64,000 nucleotides of DNA, taken from positions 41,621 to 105,620 of the forward strand of contig SUZV01000010.1 in NCBI GenBank assembly GCA_015059715.1. Reading direction: 5' to 3'. The notes under the pieces are model-generated. The model ran no database searches. It worked only from the letters and a program-made list of their open reading frames with translations, and had not been told where the DNA came from. A program made the position numbers and the translations under genes. This DNA comes from Rikenellaceae bacterium. Its GTDB lineage: Bacteria; Bacteroidota; Bacteroidia; Bacteroidales; Rikenellaceae. This document shows positions 42,823 to 52,679 of this stretch, in pieces. Each line of letters opens with the position of its first letter. The stretch's first letter is position 1.

Positions 42823-43767
42823 CTACATTTGTACCATATCGCCCTGCGTAGCACTCAATCTCCTCATACGCTCGACAACCATATGACGAAAGCTATCTGG
42901 GTCGATACCTGCAAAGGGAGTGTCGAGGAGTAGGTTGCGCGGTGCTCGTGCTATGAGGCGGTCTATGGCCGTTGTAGGGCTCAGGTGGCGTATTATCTCG
43001 ACAACAAGGTCGGCATAGTCGCTCGCGCTATGCTCGCCGCCGAGTAGAAACCGCTCGCGGTGTGTCATCCACTCCTCGGCAATGGGGGTGTTGCGGTATA
43101 TCTGCAACTGGTGAAGCTTGATATAGTCTAAGCTCAGGGCGTTAATCTTGGCTGTCTGTGCGACTATCGACTTGCGTGTCTGGTAGGGCAGGCCGAGGAT
43201 AAAGTGCGCACCAATATCGATACGCTTGGCCCTGCGTGCGAGTGCTACAGCCCTCTCGGCTGCGGCAAAGTCGTGGCCGCGATTGATGTGTCGTAGTGTG
43301 GCATCGTCGGTAGCCTCAATGCCATACTCGATGGCGACATATTTGCTATGCGATATATCGTCTAAAATATCGACTATTTCGGAACTTATGCAGTCGGGGC
43401 GTGTGCCTACGATAAGCCCCGAGATTGCTCGGTGTCCGACAGCCTCGCTATATAGCCTTGTAAGGGTGTCGATATCGGCATATGTGTTTGTACCTGCTTG
43501 TAAATAAGCGATATAGTACTCTGCCTTGCGGCCACGTTGTTGGTGGAACGCGATGGCTGCCTCTATCTGCTCGGTGATGGATGCTCTGCTGCGGCAGTAG
43601 GAGGGCGAAAAGGCCTCGCCAAGGCAAAAACTACAGCCGCCACGAGGCTCTTCGTCGTGGCGGTGTGGGCACCCTAAGTGGGCATCTATAGCAAGCTTCT
43701 GTATGCGCCCTCCCAAGCGGTGGCGCATAGCCGTACCGTAGTCGTTATATGGGAGGGTCGTGGTCAT
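42823..43767 (-). CDS. TIGR01212-family radical SAM protein
   Basis: A 314-residue radical SAM protein of the YhcC/TIGR01212 type. The cluster-binding cysteines lie in GCPHRHDEEPRGGCSFCLGE (about 30-48; the family pattern is spread rather than a simple CxxxCxxC). The radical SAM barrel has TRPDCISSEIVDIL, VAIEYGIEATDDATLRHINR and GAHFILGLPYQTRKSI. Its substrate is unknown; the related E. coli protein is uncharacterised. The start is 9 bp after the tsaD stop, so co-transcription with tsaD is likely, consistent with a tRNA or translation link, but that is inference. Confidence 0.88.
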   Translation of the reverse strand: MTTTLPYNDYGTAMRHRLGGRIQKLAIDAHLGCPHRHDEEPRGGCSFCLGEAFSPSYCRSRASITEQIEAAIAFHQQRGRKAEYYIAYLQAGTNTYADIDTLTRLYSEAVGHRAISGLIVGTRPDCISSEIVDILDDISHSKYVAIEYGIEATDDATLRHINRGHDFAAAERAVALARRAKRIDIGAHFILGLPYQTRKSIVAQTAKINALSLDYIKLHQLQIYRNTPIAEEWMTHRERFLLGGEHSASDYADLVVEIIRHLSPTTAIDRLIARAPRNLLLDTPFAGIDPDSFRHMVVERMRRLSATQGDMVQM

Positions 43768-43775
43768 CGTCGGGG

Positions 43776-44801
43776 TTATAAATCCTGAAGGCGAGCTACG
43801 GGCGACACCTCAAGGTTGCTAATCCGGCCCGCCATATAGCGATAGTAGCCTGCGGTAGCTATCATGGCGGCATTGTCGGTCGTGAACTTTAGCTCGGGCA
43901 GGAAGGTGCGCCAGCCGCGACGACGGCCCGCCTCGGTGATGCCATTGCGCAGGCCCGAGTTGGCAGAGACACCGCCAGCAATAGCTATATCCTTGATACC
44001 CGTAGCCTTAGAGGCTTTGATGAGCTTGTCGATGAGGATGTCGACAATGGTCTTTTGCAGCGAGGCGCATAGGTCGGCCTTGTTCTGCGCTATAAAGTCG
44101 GGATTCTTCTGTACGGCATCGCGCAGCGTGTAGAGAAACGAGGTCTTAAGGCCCGAGAAGGAGTAGTCGAACTCGCCCTCGACATGTGGCTTGGCAAACT
44201 TAAAGGCGTTGCTGTCGCCCTCCTTGGCCAAGCGGTCGATAACGGGGCCTCCAGGGTAGGGTAGTCCCATAACCTTTGCGCACTTGTCGAAGGCCTCGCC
44301 TGCGGCATCGTCTATGGTGGTGCCTATAATCTCCATCTGGGTGGGTGTGTCGACACGCACAATCTGGGTGTGTCCACCGCTGACCAGCAGGCATAGGAAT
44401 GGAAAGTCGGGGTGGGGAATATCCCTATCGGGCATATCGACGAAGTGCGAGAGTATATGTCCTTCGAGGTGGTTGACCTCTACGAGGGGGATATTGCGGG
44501 CTATGGATAACCCCTTGGCAAAGGATACGCCGACAAGCAGCGAGCCGAGGAGTCCTGGTCCGCGTGTAAAGGCTATGGCATCGATTTTATCGATGGTCAC
44601 GCCAGCCTCCTTGAGTGCTGTATCCACAACGGGGATGATATTTTGCTGGTGTGCGCGCGATGCCAGCTCGGGGATTACTCCCCCATATTTCTGGTGTACC
44701 GCCTGCGAGGCGATGACGTTTGACAGTAGCGTGCGATTGCGTATTACGGCAGCCGAAGTGTCGTCGCACGACGACTCGATGCCAAGTATTGTAATGTCCA
44801 T
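43776..44801 (-). CDS. tsaD: tRNA N6-threonylcarbamoyladenosine transferase subunit
   Basis: Catalytic subunit of the TsaBDE machine that installs t6A37 on ANN-decoding tRNAs. 341 residues. Motifs: ILGIESSCDDTSAAV at the start, metal-binding HLEGHILSHF (HxxxH), LVSGGHTQIV, GEAFDKCAKVMGLPYPGGP, IAGGVSANSGLR. Divergent from TamB with about 110 bp between, an arrangement common in Bacteroidetes. Confidence 0.97.
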   Translation of the reverse strand: MDITILGIESSCDDTSAAVIRNRTLLSNVIASQAVHQKYGGVIPELASRAHQQNIIPVVDTALKEAGVTIDKIDAIAFTRGPGLLGSLLVGVSFAKGLSIARNIPLVEVNHLEGHILSHFVDMPDRDIPHPDFPFLCLLVSGGHTQIVRVDTPTQMEIIGTTIDDAAGEAFDKCAKVMGLPYPGGPVIDRLAKEGDSNAFKFAKPHVEGEFDYSFSGLKTSFLYTLRDAVQKNPDFIAQNKADLCASLQKTIVDILIDKLIKASKATGIKDIAIAGGVSANSGLRNGITEAGRRRGWRTFLPELKFTTDNAAMIATAGYYRYMAGRISNLEVSPVARLQDL

Positions 44802-44858
44802 AATGGTGCTATTTTCTCTTTTTTTTGCAAAAGCTTTCTATTTTAATAGAAAAATTAC

Positions 44859-44866
44859 TACATTTG
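44859..44866 (+). promoter_or_regulatory. -7 element of tamB-like gene
   Basis: TACATTTG, 44 bp before the start codon; no clear -33 match. Confidence 0.45.
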
Positions 44867-44909
44867 TAAGTTAATTGCTCGAAAGCACTAACTATAAACA
44901 ACTGTTTCA

Positions 44910-47900
44910 ATGCGCAAAGGTATAAAAATATTGGCAAAGCTGGTATCGATAATCATATTGTTGTCGATATTTTTGCCCATATCGCTAACCCTTGTGCTAA
45001 ATGTCGATGATGTTCAGAATAGGATTATTAAGCTCGCTTCGCAATACGCTACCGACTACCTCGGTGCCGAGGTGAGCATCGGACGTATCGACTTGGACCT
45101 CTTCTCAAGAGTGCGCATCGAGGATTTCTACGTCGAGGACCACGAGCAGGATACGCTCCTCTATGTCGAGTCGGCCTGGGCATCGATACGTAGCCTAAAT
45201 ATCGCTCGCGATGGTCTGCTGTTGCGTAGTGCCAAGATAGTAAATGGCGAGTTTAACCTGCGCGAGCTGCCTAACGGCGAACTCAATATACGCCCCATAA
45301 TAGCACGTCTTCAGCGTAACAAGAGCGAGAGTAACTTCTGTATGGTTATAGACGATGTCGAGGCCTCGGGACTTACGTTCCGCTACGAGCGTCAGCAGCA
45401 TCGCAACCCAGAGTATGGTATCGACTACTACGATATGGAGATTGGCGATATCACCACTTCGATAGAGCGTTTCTCGGTGGCTAAGAGCAAGGTGTGGGCG
45501 ACGGTGAAGAGCCTCTCGGCACGTGAGCGCAGCGGCTTTACGATAGAGAACCTTACTACAGACTTCTCGGTACATATGGGCCAGATAGCCTTTATGGGCT
45601 TTGAGTGTCAGACACCTACGTCGCGTATCACCGTGCCAGAGCTGCTGCTTAAGGGCGACAACTGGGATAAGTACAAGGGGTTTATCGAGAATGTGCAGAT
45701 GATAGGTCGCGTTGAGTGTGAGCGTCTTACTACCGAGGACCTTGCATATTTTGCACCTGCAATGCGCTACTGGGATACCTCGGTGTCGAATGTCGTGGCT
45801 ACGATGGATGGCTTGGTGTGCGACCTCAATGGCGTTATCGAGCGAGCTACCATAGCCGAGTACAGCTCTGCCGAGGGTACGTTCCGCATCACAGGGTTGC
45901 CCGACTGGCGCACGTCGCAATATGTCGTAGGCCTACAGCGCGTAAAGCTCGATAGGCGCGACATAAGGATGCTGCTTACCAACGTGCCTCAGCAGCCGCT
46001 CCCTCGGAGTGTGATGGATATAGTCCATAGGCTGGGCAATGTGTCGGCACGTTTAACCTTCGGAGGTCGACTAAACGGCTTCCGCGCAGTGGGTAATGTG
46101 GCGGCTACTGTGGGTGAGCTCTCGGCAGATGTGACACTTAGAAGGGGTGGCGATGGCCGCTATAGTGTCACAGGTACGGCAGATACCGATGAGTTTGACA
46201 TTGGCTCGCTCTTGGCGGTGAGCAACCTACACAACATAACATCGAACATAGTGGTCACTGGCTCGGTAGGTGATGAGGCCTCGGGAGGTGTTGTGGGCGA
46301 TGTTACGGTAGATGTGTCGAGCGTGGGCTACGGCAGCTATCGCTACTCGGCGATAAGCGGCAATGTAAATGTCAATGGTGGGGAGTATCACGGCATAGTG
46401 ACCTCGAAGGACCCAAATCTTGAGTTTAGCCTCTATGCCGATATGGACTTGGGTCGCGAGGTGCCCGAATACGCCTTCTCGCTCGGCTTGGAGCGTGCCG
46501 ACCTCCACGCCCTCGGCTTTAATAAGCGCGATACGGTGTCGGTGCTCAGTGCCCACGTAGGCGTAGACCTCGTAGGCGAGTTTTACGAGGGTTTGGATGG
46601 CTATGTCAGCATTGCCGATGCCAACTACAGCTATCCAGGCTCTGAGTTGCACACAGACCTTGTGCGCCTAAATATCGAGAGCGACAATAGACAAAAATCC
46701 GTAGAGCTTGAGTCCGACTTTGTCGACTTGGAGTACCATAGCCACTCGTCGTATCGCGATGTCTACGAATATATCTACAATTCGCTCAAGCGATATGTCC
46801 CCCTACTCTACGATAACGCTGCGGTGAGCCTGGTAGAGCCCTCGGCAAAGAACTCGCCTACGGATTATACCATAATGACGCTCAAGGCTGGCGAGGCTAT
46901 CAACGACCTGCTCGATGCCATAGCTGGAGGTCTTGTCGTAGCTCCGAATACGGAGTTGGACCTTGTATTTAACCCCAAGAGCAACAACATCTCGCTTCGT
47001 GGTAGCTCCGAGGCGATAGAGTACTCGGGAATCATCTTTGCCAATAACGAGCTAAATGTCAACAACAATAGCCTCGACTCGCTCTCGGTGCGCCTTAAGT
47101 CCGAGGGTGTATATATGGGTCAGCGTCTTATGATGCCTAAGTTCGACCTTATAGGTGGCGCAAGGGAGAATCGTATCTCGCTGACGGCAGGCTTTAAGCA
47201 GGCGGAGGGTACAAGCTCGGCAATGTTGGGCCTTAGTGCGCAGTTTAGTCGCAACGAGCTGACACGTCGCCGCTCGGTACATATCGATATCACACCGTCG
47301 CACTTTACAAACGATACGCAGCAGTGGAAGCTCTACTCGCGAGGCATAGATATAGACTCTACGCGCATCAGCATCCACGAGCTACACATCGCACGCCCCG
47401 ACCAGCAGCTTATCCTCGATGGCGTAGTGTCGCGACAGCGAGATGACTCGATAAGCCTCAAGCTCGACAACTTCGACATATCGCCAATCTCGGCACTCCT
47501 GGGCCGCTATGGATACAACGTCTCGGGTGTGGTAAATGGCTATGCACAGGTTAAATCGGCACTCTCAACCCCCGAGATTGATGCGGCGATATCTCTCGAT
47601 AGCATCAGTGTCAACGGCATAAAGGCTCCGCCACAGGATATCACCTCGAAGTGGGACTTCGAGAATAACCGTGCGCGTGTATTTGTGCTTAAGCGCGGTA
47701 CGACAGATACGGTGATACGTGGCTACTACCAGCCTCAGGGTAACCGCTACTATGCGCGTGCCGATATGGAGAATATGAAGCTTAAGCTGCTGTCGCCCTT
47801 CCTTGGGGGTATACTCTCAGACATCGAGGGCGATGCCGACATAAATGCTACGGTGCGCGGTCAGGGTGGCAAAGCTGTGCTTGCAGGAGGTGCTGTAGTT

Positions 47901-49499
47901 GACAACATCGGTGTTACGGTAGACTATACCAAGGTGCGCTACAGAGCTCCCAAGGCTGAGCTTAGGGTGGAGAATAACCACTTTATTGCCGAGCGTGTCC
48001 CCGTCTACGATATGGAGGGCAATAGCGGTAACTTCTCGATGGATATAAGCCTTGAGAAGCTCTCGAACATAACCTACGACGTAGATGTTGAGGCCAACAG
48101 AATGTTGGTTATCGATACCGACTCGAAGGATAACAACCTCTTCTACGGACATGTCTACGGCTCGGGTACGCTATCTTTGACGGGTGATAAGCGAGGTGTA
48201 AAGATGGATATCGAGGGCACGAGTGCCGATAACTCACACTTCTATATGCCGCTATCGGGTAAGGAGGATGTGAGCTATGCCGATTTTGTGAGGTTCGAGG
48301 ATGACAAGAGAGAGGCTCCCGATACTACGGCCTTCCTTACACGACGTATGATGGCCTACGAGCGTAAGAGCCGACAGATAAGCGAGTCGGAGGGTGTGAT
48401 GGATATGGATATCACGCTCAACATCCTGCCAAATATCGAGATGCAGCTCGTCATCGACCCTACGGTGGGCGACGTTATCAAGGGTAAGGGCTCGGGACAG
48501 CTGAATATGCACATCGTGCCTAAGGCCAACATCTTCGAGATGCGTGGCGATGTGCAGATATCGGATGGTACATACCTCTTTACGCTACAGAACATCATCA
48601 ACAAGCTATTTACCGTCGTGCCAGGCTCGTCGATACATTGGGATGGTGAGCCTTTGGGTGCGCAGCTAAACATCGATGCGGTATATAGCACCAAGGCATC
48701 GCTACGTCCACTTATCGGTGGCTCGGTGCAGGGCATTGATACCTCGCGTGCCGTGCCTGTGGATTGTTATATCAAGCTCACCGACGAGCTGATGTCGCCT
48801 ACGGTGACCTTCGATGTGCAAGTTCCCAACGTGGCTCCCGAGATTCAGACGGTCATACAGTCGATGTTGAACGACCAGCAGGCCATAGCTACGCAGATGC
48901 TCTGGCTGCTCGCGGCCAACTCCTTCTCGGCAGAGGATACAGGCTCTATGGGTGCATCACTATCTGCCACGACAGGCTTTGAGCTGCTGTCGAACCAACT
49001 GAGTAACTGGCTCTCGGGTGATAACTACAACATCATCTTTAGATATAGACCACGTACCGAGCTCTCGGGCGATGAGGTAGACTTCGGTTTCTCGAAGAGC
49101 TGGTTCAACAATAGGCTTATCGTCGAGCTTGAGGGTGGTTATCTCTCGGATGCCTCGAAACAGGCTACGGCTAAGGCCTCGAACTTCGTAGGTGAGGCCT
49201 TCATCACCTGGCTTATAGACCCCGATGGTGCCTTCCGCTTCAAGGGCTTTACGCAGACTATAGATCGCTATGGCGAGAACCAGGGTATGCAGGAGTCGGG
49301 TATAGGTGTCTACTATAGCGAGAGCTTCAACACCTTCAAGGAGCTAAGAAAGAGTATCAAGAACCGCTTTGCTTATCGCGACAGCCTTGGTCGTGTAATC
49401 ACTCGCCGCGAGCATCGCGACATCAAGCGCGAGGAGCGCGATAAAAGGCGCGTTAAGCGCGATAGCCAGCGACTGAGCAATAAGATGTCCGACAAGTAA
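44910..49499 (+). CDS. tamB: TamB/YtfN-like translocation and assembly protein
   Basis: A 1529-residue AsmA/TamB-family protein anchored in the inner membrane by one N-terminal helix (about 8-28, SIIILLSIFLPISLTLVL). It spans the periplasm as a long beta-taco that carries phospholipid or helps outer-membrane protein assembly. The bulk is repetitive beta structure; the TamB C-terminal domain is recognisable (about 1030-1470; GDVQISDGTYLFTLQNIINK, LRPLIGGSVQ). The C-terminus is basic (RREHRDIKREERDKRRVKRD). Bacteroidetes TamB is larger than E. coli TamB (1259). No TamA-like Omp85 gene lies next to it. Confidence 0.9.
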   Translation: MRKGIKILAKLVSIIILLSIFLPISLTLVLNVDDVQNRIIKLASQYATDYLGAEVSIGRIDLDLFSRVRIEDFYVEDHEQDTLLYVESAWASIRSLNIARDGLLLRSAKIVNGEFNLRELPNGELNIRPIIARLQRNKSESNFCMVIDDVEASGLTFRYERQQHRNPEYGIDYYDMEIGDITTSIERFSVAKSKVWATVKSLSARERSGFTIENLTTDFSVHMGQIAFMGFECQTPTSRITVPELLLKGDNWDKYKGFIENVQMIGRVECERLTTEDLAYFAPAMRYWDTSVSNVVATMDGLVCDLNGVIERATIAEYSSAEGTFRITGLPDWRTSQYVVGLQRVKLDRRDIRMLLTNVPQQPLPRSVMDIVHRLGNVSARLTFGGRLNGFRAVGNVAATVGELSADVTLRRGGDGRYSVTGTADTDEFDIGSLLAVSNLHNITSNIVVTGSVGDEASGGVVGDVTVDVSSVGYGSYRYSAISGNVNVNGGEYHGIVTSKDPNLEFSLYADMDLGREVPEYAFSLGLERADLHALGFNKRDTVSVLSAHVGVDLVGEFYEGLDGYVSIADANYSYPGSELHTDLVRLNIESDNRQKSVELESDFVDLEYHSHSSYRDVYEYIYNSLKRYVPLLYDNAAVSLVEPSAKNSPTDYTIMTLKAGEAINDLLDAIAGGLVVAPNTELDLVFNPKSNNISLRGSSEAIEYSGIIFANNELNVNNNSLDSLSVRLKSEGVYMGQRLMMPKFDLIGGARENRISLTAGFKQAEGTSSAMLGLSAQFSRNELTRRRSVHIDITPSHFTNDTQQWKLYSRGIDIDSTRISIHELHIARPDQQLILDGVVSRQRDDSISLKLDNFDISPISALLGRYGYNVSGVVNGYAQVKSALSTPEIDAAISLDSISVNGIKAPPQDITSKWDFENNRARVFVLKRGTTDTVIRGYYQPQGNRYYARADMENMKLKLLSPFLGGILSDIEGDADINATVRGQGGKAVLAGGAVVDNIGVTVDYTKVRYRAPKAELRVENNHFIAERVPVYDMEGNSGNFSMDISLEKLSNITYDVDVEANRMLVIDTDSKDNNLFYGHVYGSGTLSLTGDKRGVKMDIEGTSADNSHFYMPLSGKEDVSYADFVRFEDDKREAPDTTAFLTRRMMAYERKSRQISESEGVMDMDITLNILPNIEMQLVIDPTVGDVIKGKGSGQLNMHIVPKANIFEMRGDVQISDGTYLFTLQNIINKLFTVVPGSSIHWDGEPLGAQLNIDAVYSTKASLRPLIGGSVQGIDTSRAVPVDCYIKLTDELMSPTVTFDVQVPNVAPEIQTVIQSMLNDQQAIATQMLWLLAANSFSAEDTGSMGASLSATTGFELLSNQLSNWLSGDNYNIIFRYRPRTELSGDEVDFGFSKSWFNNRLIVELEGGYLSDASKQATAKASNFVGEAFITWLIDPDGAFRFKGFTQTIDRYGENQGMQESGIGVYYSESFNTFKELRKSIKNRFAYRDSLGRVITRREHRDIKREERDKRRVKRDSQRLSNKMSDK

Positions 49500-49586
49500 G
49501 TTATATTATAGTGCCGCGTGACGTTAAGATACAGATAAGAGATTAGATTAGATAAAATTAATAATTAAAACAAACGAAAACAGATT

Positions 49587-50339
49587 ATGAGTAACATTCT
49601 TACTACCAACCCTGTTGTGGATGGAGCAGCAGAACTTCAAGCATCAGCGATTGACTCGTTGGCTATGGCCGAGGCCGCAGCCGCAACCCCAGCCGAGAGT
49701 GCCGAGACCCTATCTATAGGCTTCTGGGACCTCTTTATGAGTGGAGGCTGGCTTATGTGGGTGCTTGTGGCCTTAGCTGCGGTGATGATATTTATCTTCG
49801 TGGAGCGTTTCATCGCTATCCGCAAGGCTACGCGCCTCGATGACCACTTTATGAACCGCATCCGCGACTTTATCTTGGAGGGCAATATCGAGGCGGCTAT
49901 AGACCTCTGCCGCCGCACCGACTCACCCGTAGCGCGTATGATTGAGAAGGGTATCGAGCGTATAGGTCGCCCAATGAGCGACATTCAGACATCTATCGAG
50001 AATGTCGCAAATGTCGAGGTGGCAAAGCTTGAGTCGGGTCTGCCTTGGTTGGCCTCTATCTCGGGTGGTGCGCCAATGATTGGATTCCTCGGTACGGTAG
50101 TCGGTATGGTACAGGTCTTTATCGATATGTCGGCAAATACGACAGGTGCCATAGAGCTTAGTCAGCTCTCGGCAGGTATGTATGTGGCTATGGTGACTAC
50201 GGTAGGTGGTCTTATCGTCGGCATCCCAGCATACTTCGGCCACAACTACTTAGTGGCGCGTGTCGAGAAGCTTATATTTAGAATGGAGGCTACGACAATA
50301 GCCTTTATGGATATCCTTAACCAGCCCGTAAAGAAGTAG
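49587..50339 (+). CDS. exbB: ExbB/TolQ/MotA-family proton channel
   Basis: A 250-residue inner-membrane proton channel subunit that with ExbD energises TonB. TM1 about 52-75 (GGWLMWVLVALAAVMIFIFV), and two helices near 155-235 (ISGGAPMIGFLGTVVGMVQV, YVAMVTTVGGLIVGIPAYFG). The TVVGM and TTVGGLIVGIP motifs are standard. Starts the exbB-exbD-tonB-DUF1573 cluster. Confidence 0.93.
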   Translation: MSNILTTNPVVDGAAELQASAIDSLAMAEAAAATPAESAETLSIGFWDLFMSGGWLMWVLVALAAVMIFIFVERFIAIRKATRLDDHFMNRIRDFILEGNIEAAIDLCRRTDSPVARMIEKGIERIGRPMSDIQTSIENVANVEVAKLESGLPWLASISGGAPMIGFLGTVVGMVQVFIDMSANTTGAIELSQLSAGMYVAMVTTVGGLIVGIPAYFGHNYLVARVEKLIFRMEATTIAFMDILNQPVKK

Positions 50340-50346
50340 TTCAGCT

Positions 50347-50784
50347 ATGGCAATAAAGCGAAGTTCAAAGGTAGATTCGTCGTTCTCGGCATCGTCGATG
50401 ACCGACCTCATCTTCTTGTTGCTCGTATTCTTCATACTTGCAACAACCCTTATAAACCCCAACAATGCCGTTAAGCTCACGCTGCCTTCGTCATCGAGTC
50501 AGGAGGGTGACCCCTCGGTCATAGCCCTCTCGGTTGTGGGCGATGTAGGCTCCGTGTCGGGATATAGCTACACTATCAACGGTGGCGAGAGCTACACCTC
50601 GGTTGAGGAGGTGGCCGCAGCCCTCAAGCTCCACTATGCCGAGTATGAGGGTCGCCCAGAGGAGGACCGCCCCTATATATCGTTGCGCTGCGACGAGAAG
50701 GTTACGGTAGATGCTCTTGTCGAGATTATAGACCTTACGCGCGAGCAGAAGTATAAAATGGTGTTAGCCACTAAGGAGAAGTAA
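50347..50784 (+). CDS. exbD: ExbD/TolR-family protein
   Basis: A 145-residue protein with one N-terminal membrane helix (about 14-36). The proton-carrying Asp lies in SSMTDLIFLLLVFFILATT. A periplasmic domain follows. Starts 7 bp after exbB, and its stop overlaps the start of the TonB gene by one base. Confidence 0.93.
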   Translation: MAIKRSSKVDSSFSASSMTDLIFLLLVFFILATTLINPNNAVKLTLPSSSSQEGDPSVIALSVVGDVGSVSGYSYTINGGESYTSVEEVAAALKLHYAEYEGRPEEDRPYISLRCDEKVTVDALVEIIDLTREQKYKMVLATKEK

Positions 50785-51491
50785 TGGAGTACTACGACCC
50801 TATAGACCGTGCCCCGAGACGCTATGCTGCGGTTATCACCCTTGTGGTGATGACCACCATTGGCTCGCTCCTGAGCCTTATCAATATCGAGGTGCTTCGC
50901 GTTGAGCACCACGAGTCGCCGTTGCAGATAGAGTTTGTCGAGATTGATGATGAGGTGATAGAGTCCGCCAAGCAGGAGAGTACACCTACGGAGCAGCGTC
51001 GCGACTACGCTCCTGCGCATGTCGAGAAGGCGACAACGGAGCAGAGTGTGCAGACCGAGGGCAAGGCCGAGAGGACCGAGACGATAAACCCCAACGCACT
51101 CTTTAAGCCCACGACGGGAAATACCCAGGAGCAGCTTGCTGAGGGCAATCGCCTCGCTCCCGATGGTGAGCGCGAGATAAACAAGGGCGAGGGCACAGGG
51201 TATAACCTGCAAGGTACCGACCAGCTCGACGCTGGACTTCAGGGCCGAGGCCTTCGCGAGGGTCTGCCTAAGCCGAGCAAGCGTTACAATACGGCGGGTC
51301 GTGTTGTTGTCTTTGTCACCATCGATAGCGATGGTAATGTGCTTACGGCCAAGGTCGACCTCGATGGTACGACAACATCGGATGAGACGTTGCGCAGGTT
51401 GGCCATCGAGGCGGCTACAAAGGCGAAGTTCAAGCCGAGCCAGCGTACAGCACAGGGTGGTAGGATAACATACGACTTTAAGCTTCAGTAG
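50784..51491 (+). CDS. tonB: TonB-family energy transducer
   Basis: A 235-residue protein: N-terminal membrane helix (about 15-37, AAVITLVVMTTIGSLLSLIN), a long Glu/Thr/Gln-rich periplasmic linker, and a C-terminal TonB domain (about 165-235; GRVVVFVTIDSDGNVLTAKV, AIEAATKAKFKPS). It passes proton-motive energy from ExbBD to outer-membrane receptors such as the BtuB-like one here. The linker lacks the usual Pro-rich repeat. Confidence 0.88.
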   Translation: MEYYDPIDRAPRRYAAVITLVVMTTIGSLLSLINIEVLRVEHHESPLQIEFVEIDDEVIESAKQESTPTEQRRDYAPAHVEKATTEQSVQTEGKAERTETINPNALFKPTTGNTQEQLAEGNRLAPDGEREINKGEGTGYNLQGTDQLDAGLQGRGLREGLPKPSKRYNTAGRVVVFVTIDSDGNVLTAKVDLDGTTTSDETLRRLAIEAATKAKFKPSQRTAQGGRITYDFKLQ

Positions 51492-51532
51492 GTGGCGGTA
51501 GCGACCTATCGAGGGTATAATAACTTAATAAC

Positions 51533-51949
51533 GTGACATATATTATGAAGAGTGTGCGAAACCTCTTAGTAGCAATGGTGTTGTTGCTTGTGCCAATACT
51601 TATTATGGCAAACGATGCTATAGACTCGCCACGTGGTGCCGAGATAACCTTCACAACGAAGGTCATAGACTTAGGCAGGCTGTCGAGAGAGGATGATAAG
51701 CAGGTTGTGCGCCTTGCCTTTACCAATACGGGCGATGTGCCCCTGATAGTTAATCAGGTGCGTACCAGCTGTACGTGTGTTACGGTTCGTTGCGACGATC
51801 GCAAGGTGCTCCCAGGCGATAGTGGTGCTATGGTTATCACCTTCGACCCGAGCAAGGCCCCCGAGGGCAGCCTCTATCGCGTCTTGCAGGTGGATACTAC
51901 GGCGCGTGGCGGTGTGCAGCATATAACGCTTACGGCAGAGATTGAGTAA
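51533..51949 (+). CDS. DUF1573 periplasmic protein
   Basis: A 138-residue exported protein: signal peptide (to about 25, LLLVPILIMA), then an Ig-like DUF1573 domain (about 30-138) with VRLAFTNTGDVPLIVNQVRT and TFDPSKAPEG. Cys residues in TSCTCVTVRC are typical of this family. DUF1573 proteins are common in Bacteroidetes and of unknown function. The gene is 41 bp downstream of tonB and may be in that operon. The TTG-initiated extension was rejected. Confidence 0.85.
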   Translation: MTYIMKSVRNLLVAMVLLLVPILIMANDAIDSPRGAEITFTTKVIDLGRLSREDDKQVVRLAFTNTGDVPLIVNQVRTSCTCVTVRCDDRKVLPGDSGAMVITFDPSKAPEGSLYRVLQVDTTARGGVQHITLTAEIE

Positions 51950-51952
51950 TAT

Positions 51953-51983
51953 GAAGCTGTTTAATACCTATTCAAACAGCTTC
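51953..51983. terminator. Hairpin with GAAGCTGTTT arms, copy 1
   Basis: GAAGCTGTTT pairs with AAACAGCTTC, 11-nt loop, starting 4 bp after the DUF1573 stop. No T-run follows. A sibling is at 62632-62672. Confidence 0.6.
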
Positions 51984-52001
51984 TAAATAAACAAGATAAT
52001 T

Positions 52002-52667
52002 ATGGATATTAAACGTGTTGTTTTCAACCCTTTCAGAGAGAATACATACCTTGTATGGGATAGTACACAGGAGTGCATAGTCATCGATGCTGGTAATATG
52101 ACCGCAGGCGAGAATAGCCTTCTTTCGGAGATGATATCGTCGCATGGCCTTAAGCCTGTTATGGCGGTCAACACTCACGGGCACTTCGACCATACGGGGG
52201 GTGTCAAGTGGCTTAAGGATGAGTATGGGGTGCAGTTTGCCTGCTCGTCGAAGGATAAGTTCCTCATCGATGGCTCGGCAGGGGGTATGGTCTATGGCAT
52301 CAAGTGTAACGAGGTGCCAGCGATAGATATAGACCTTGATGCGGTGTCGGAGCTACGTTTTGGCGATACACTCCTTAGGGTTATCAAGACCCCTGGTCAC
52401 ACCCCAGGCCACGTAGTGCTCTACAACGAGGCTACGCGCACGCTCTTTACGGGCGATACGCTCTTTAGAGAGAGCATAGGGCGCACCGACCTGCCTGGAG
52501 GTGACTATTCGTGGATAATGAAGTCGATAATCGAGGAGATACTACCTCTTGGCGATGATGTTACCATCTATCCAGGCCACGAGGCGGAGTCTACCATAGG
52601 CCACGAGAGCCTCTACAACCCCTTTATTGTCGAGGTGCTCAACAACGAGATAAATTACAAGGGATAA
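52002..52667 (+). CDS. MBL-fold hydrolase (GloB/YcbL-like)
   Basis: A 221-residue metallo-beta-lactamase-fold protein. Metal motif THGHFDHTGG (about 57-66), later HTPGHVVLY (about 135), TGDTLF (about 154) and PGHEAES (about 195). The layout fits YcbL or glyoxalase-II-like enzymes hydrolysing thioesters, though the glyoxalase II C-terminal substrate domain is missing. The substrate is therefore uncertain. trmD begins 12 bp downstream, so the two are probably co-transcribed. Confidence 0.88.
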   Translation: MDIKRVVFNPFRENTYLVWDSTQECIVIDAGNMTAGENSLLSEMISSHGLKPVMAVNTHGHFDHTGGVKWLKDEYGVQFACSSKDKFLIDGSAGGMVYGIKCNEVPAIDIDLDAVSELRFGDTLLRVIKTPGHTPGHVVLYNEATRTLFTGDTLFRESIGRTDLPGGDYSWIMKSIIEEILPLGDDVTIYPGHEAESTIGHESLYNPFIVEVLNNEINYKG

Positions 52668-52679
52668 TATACTGAGGCT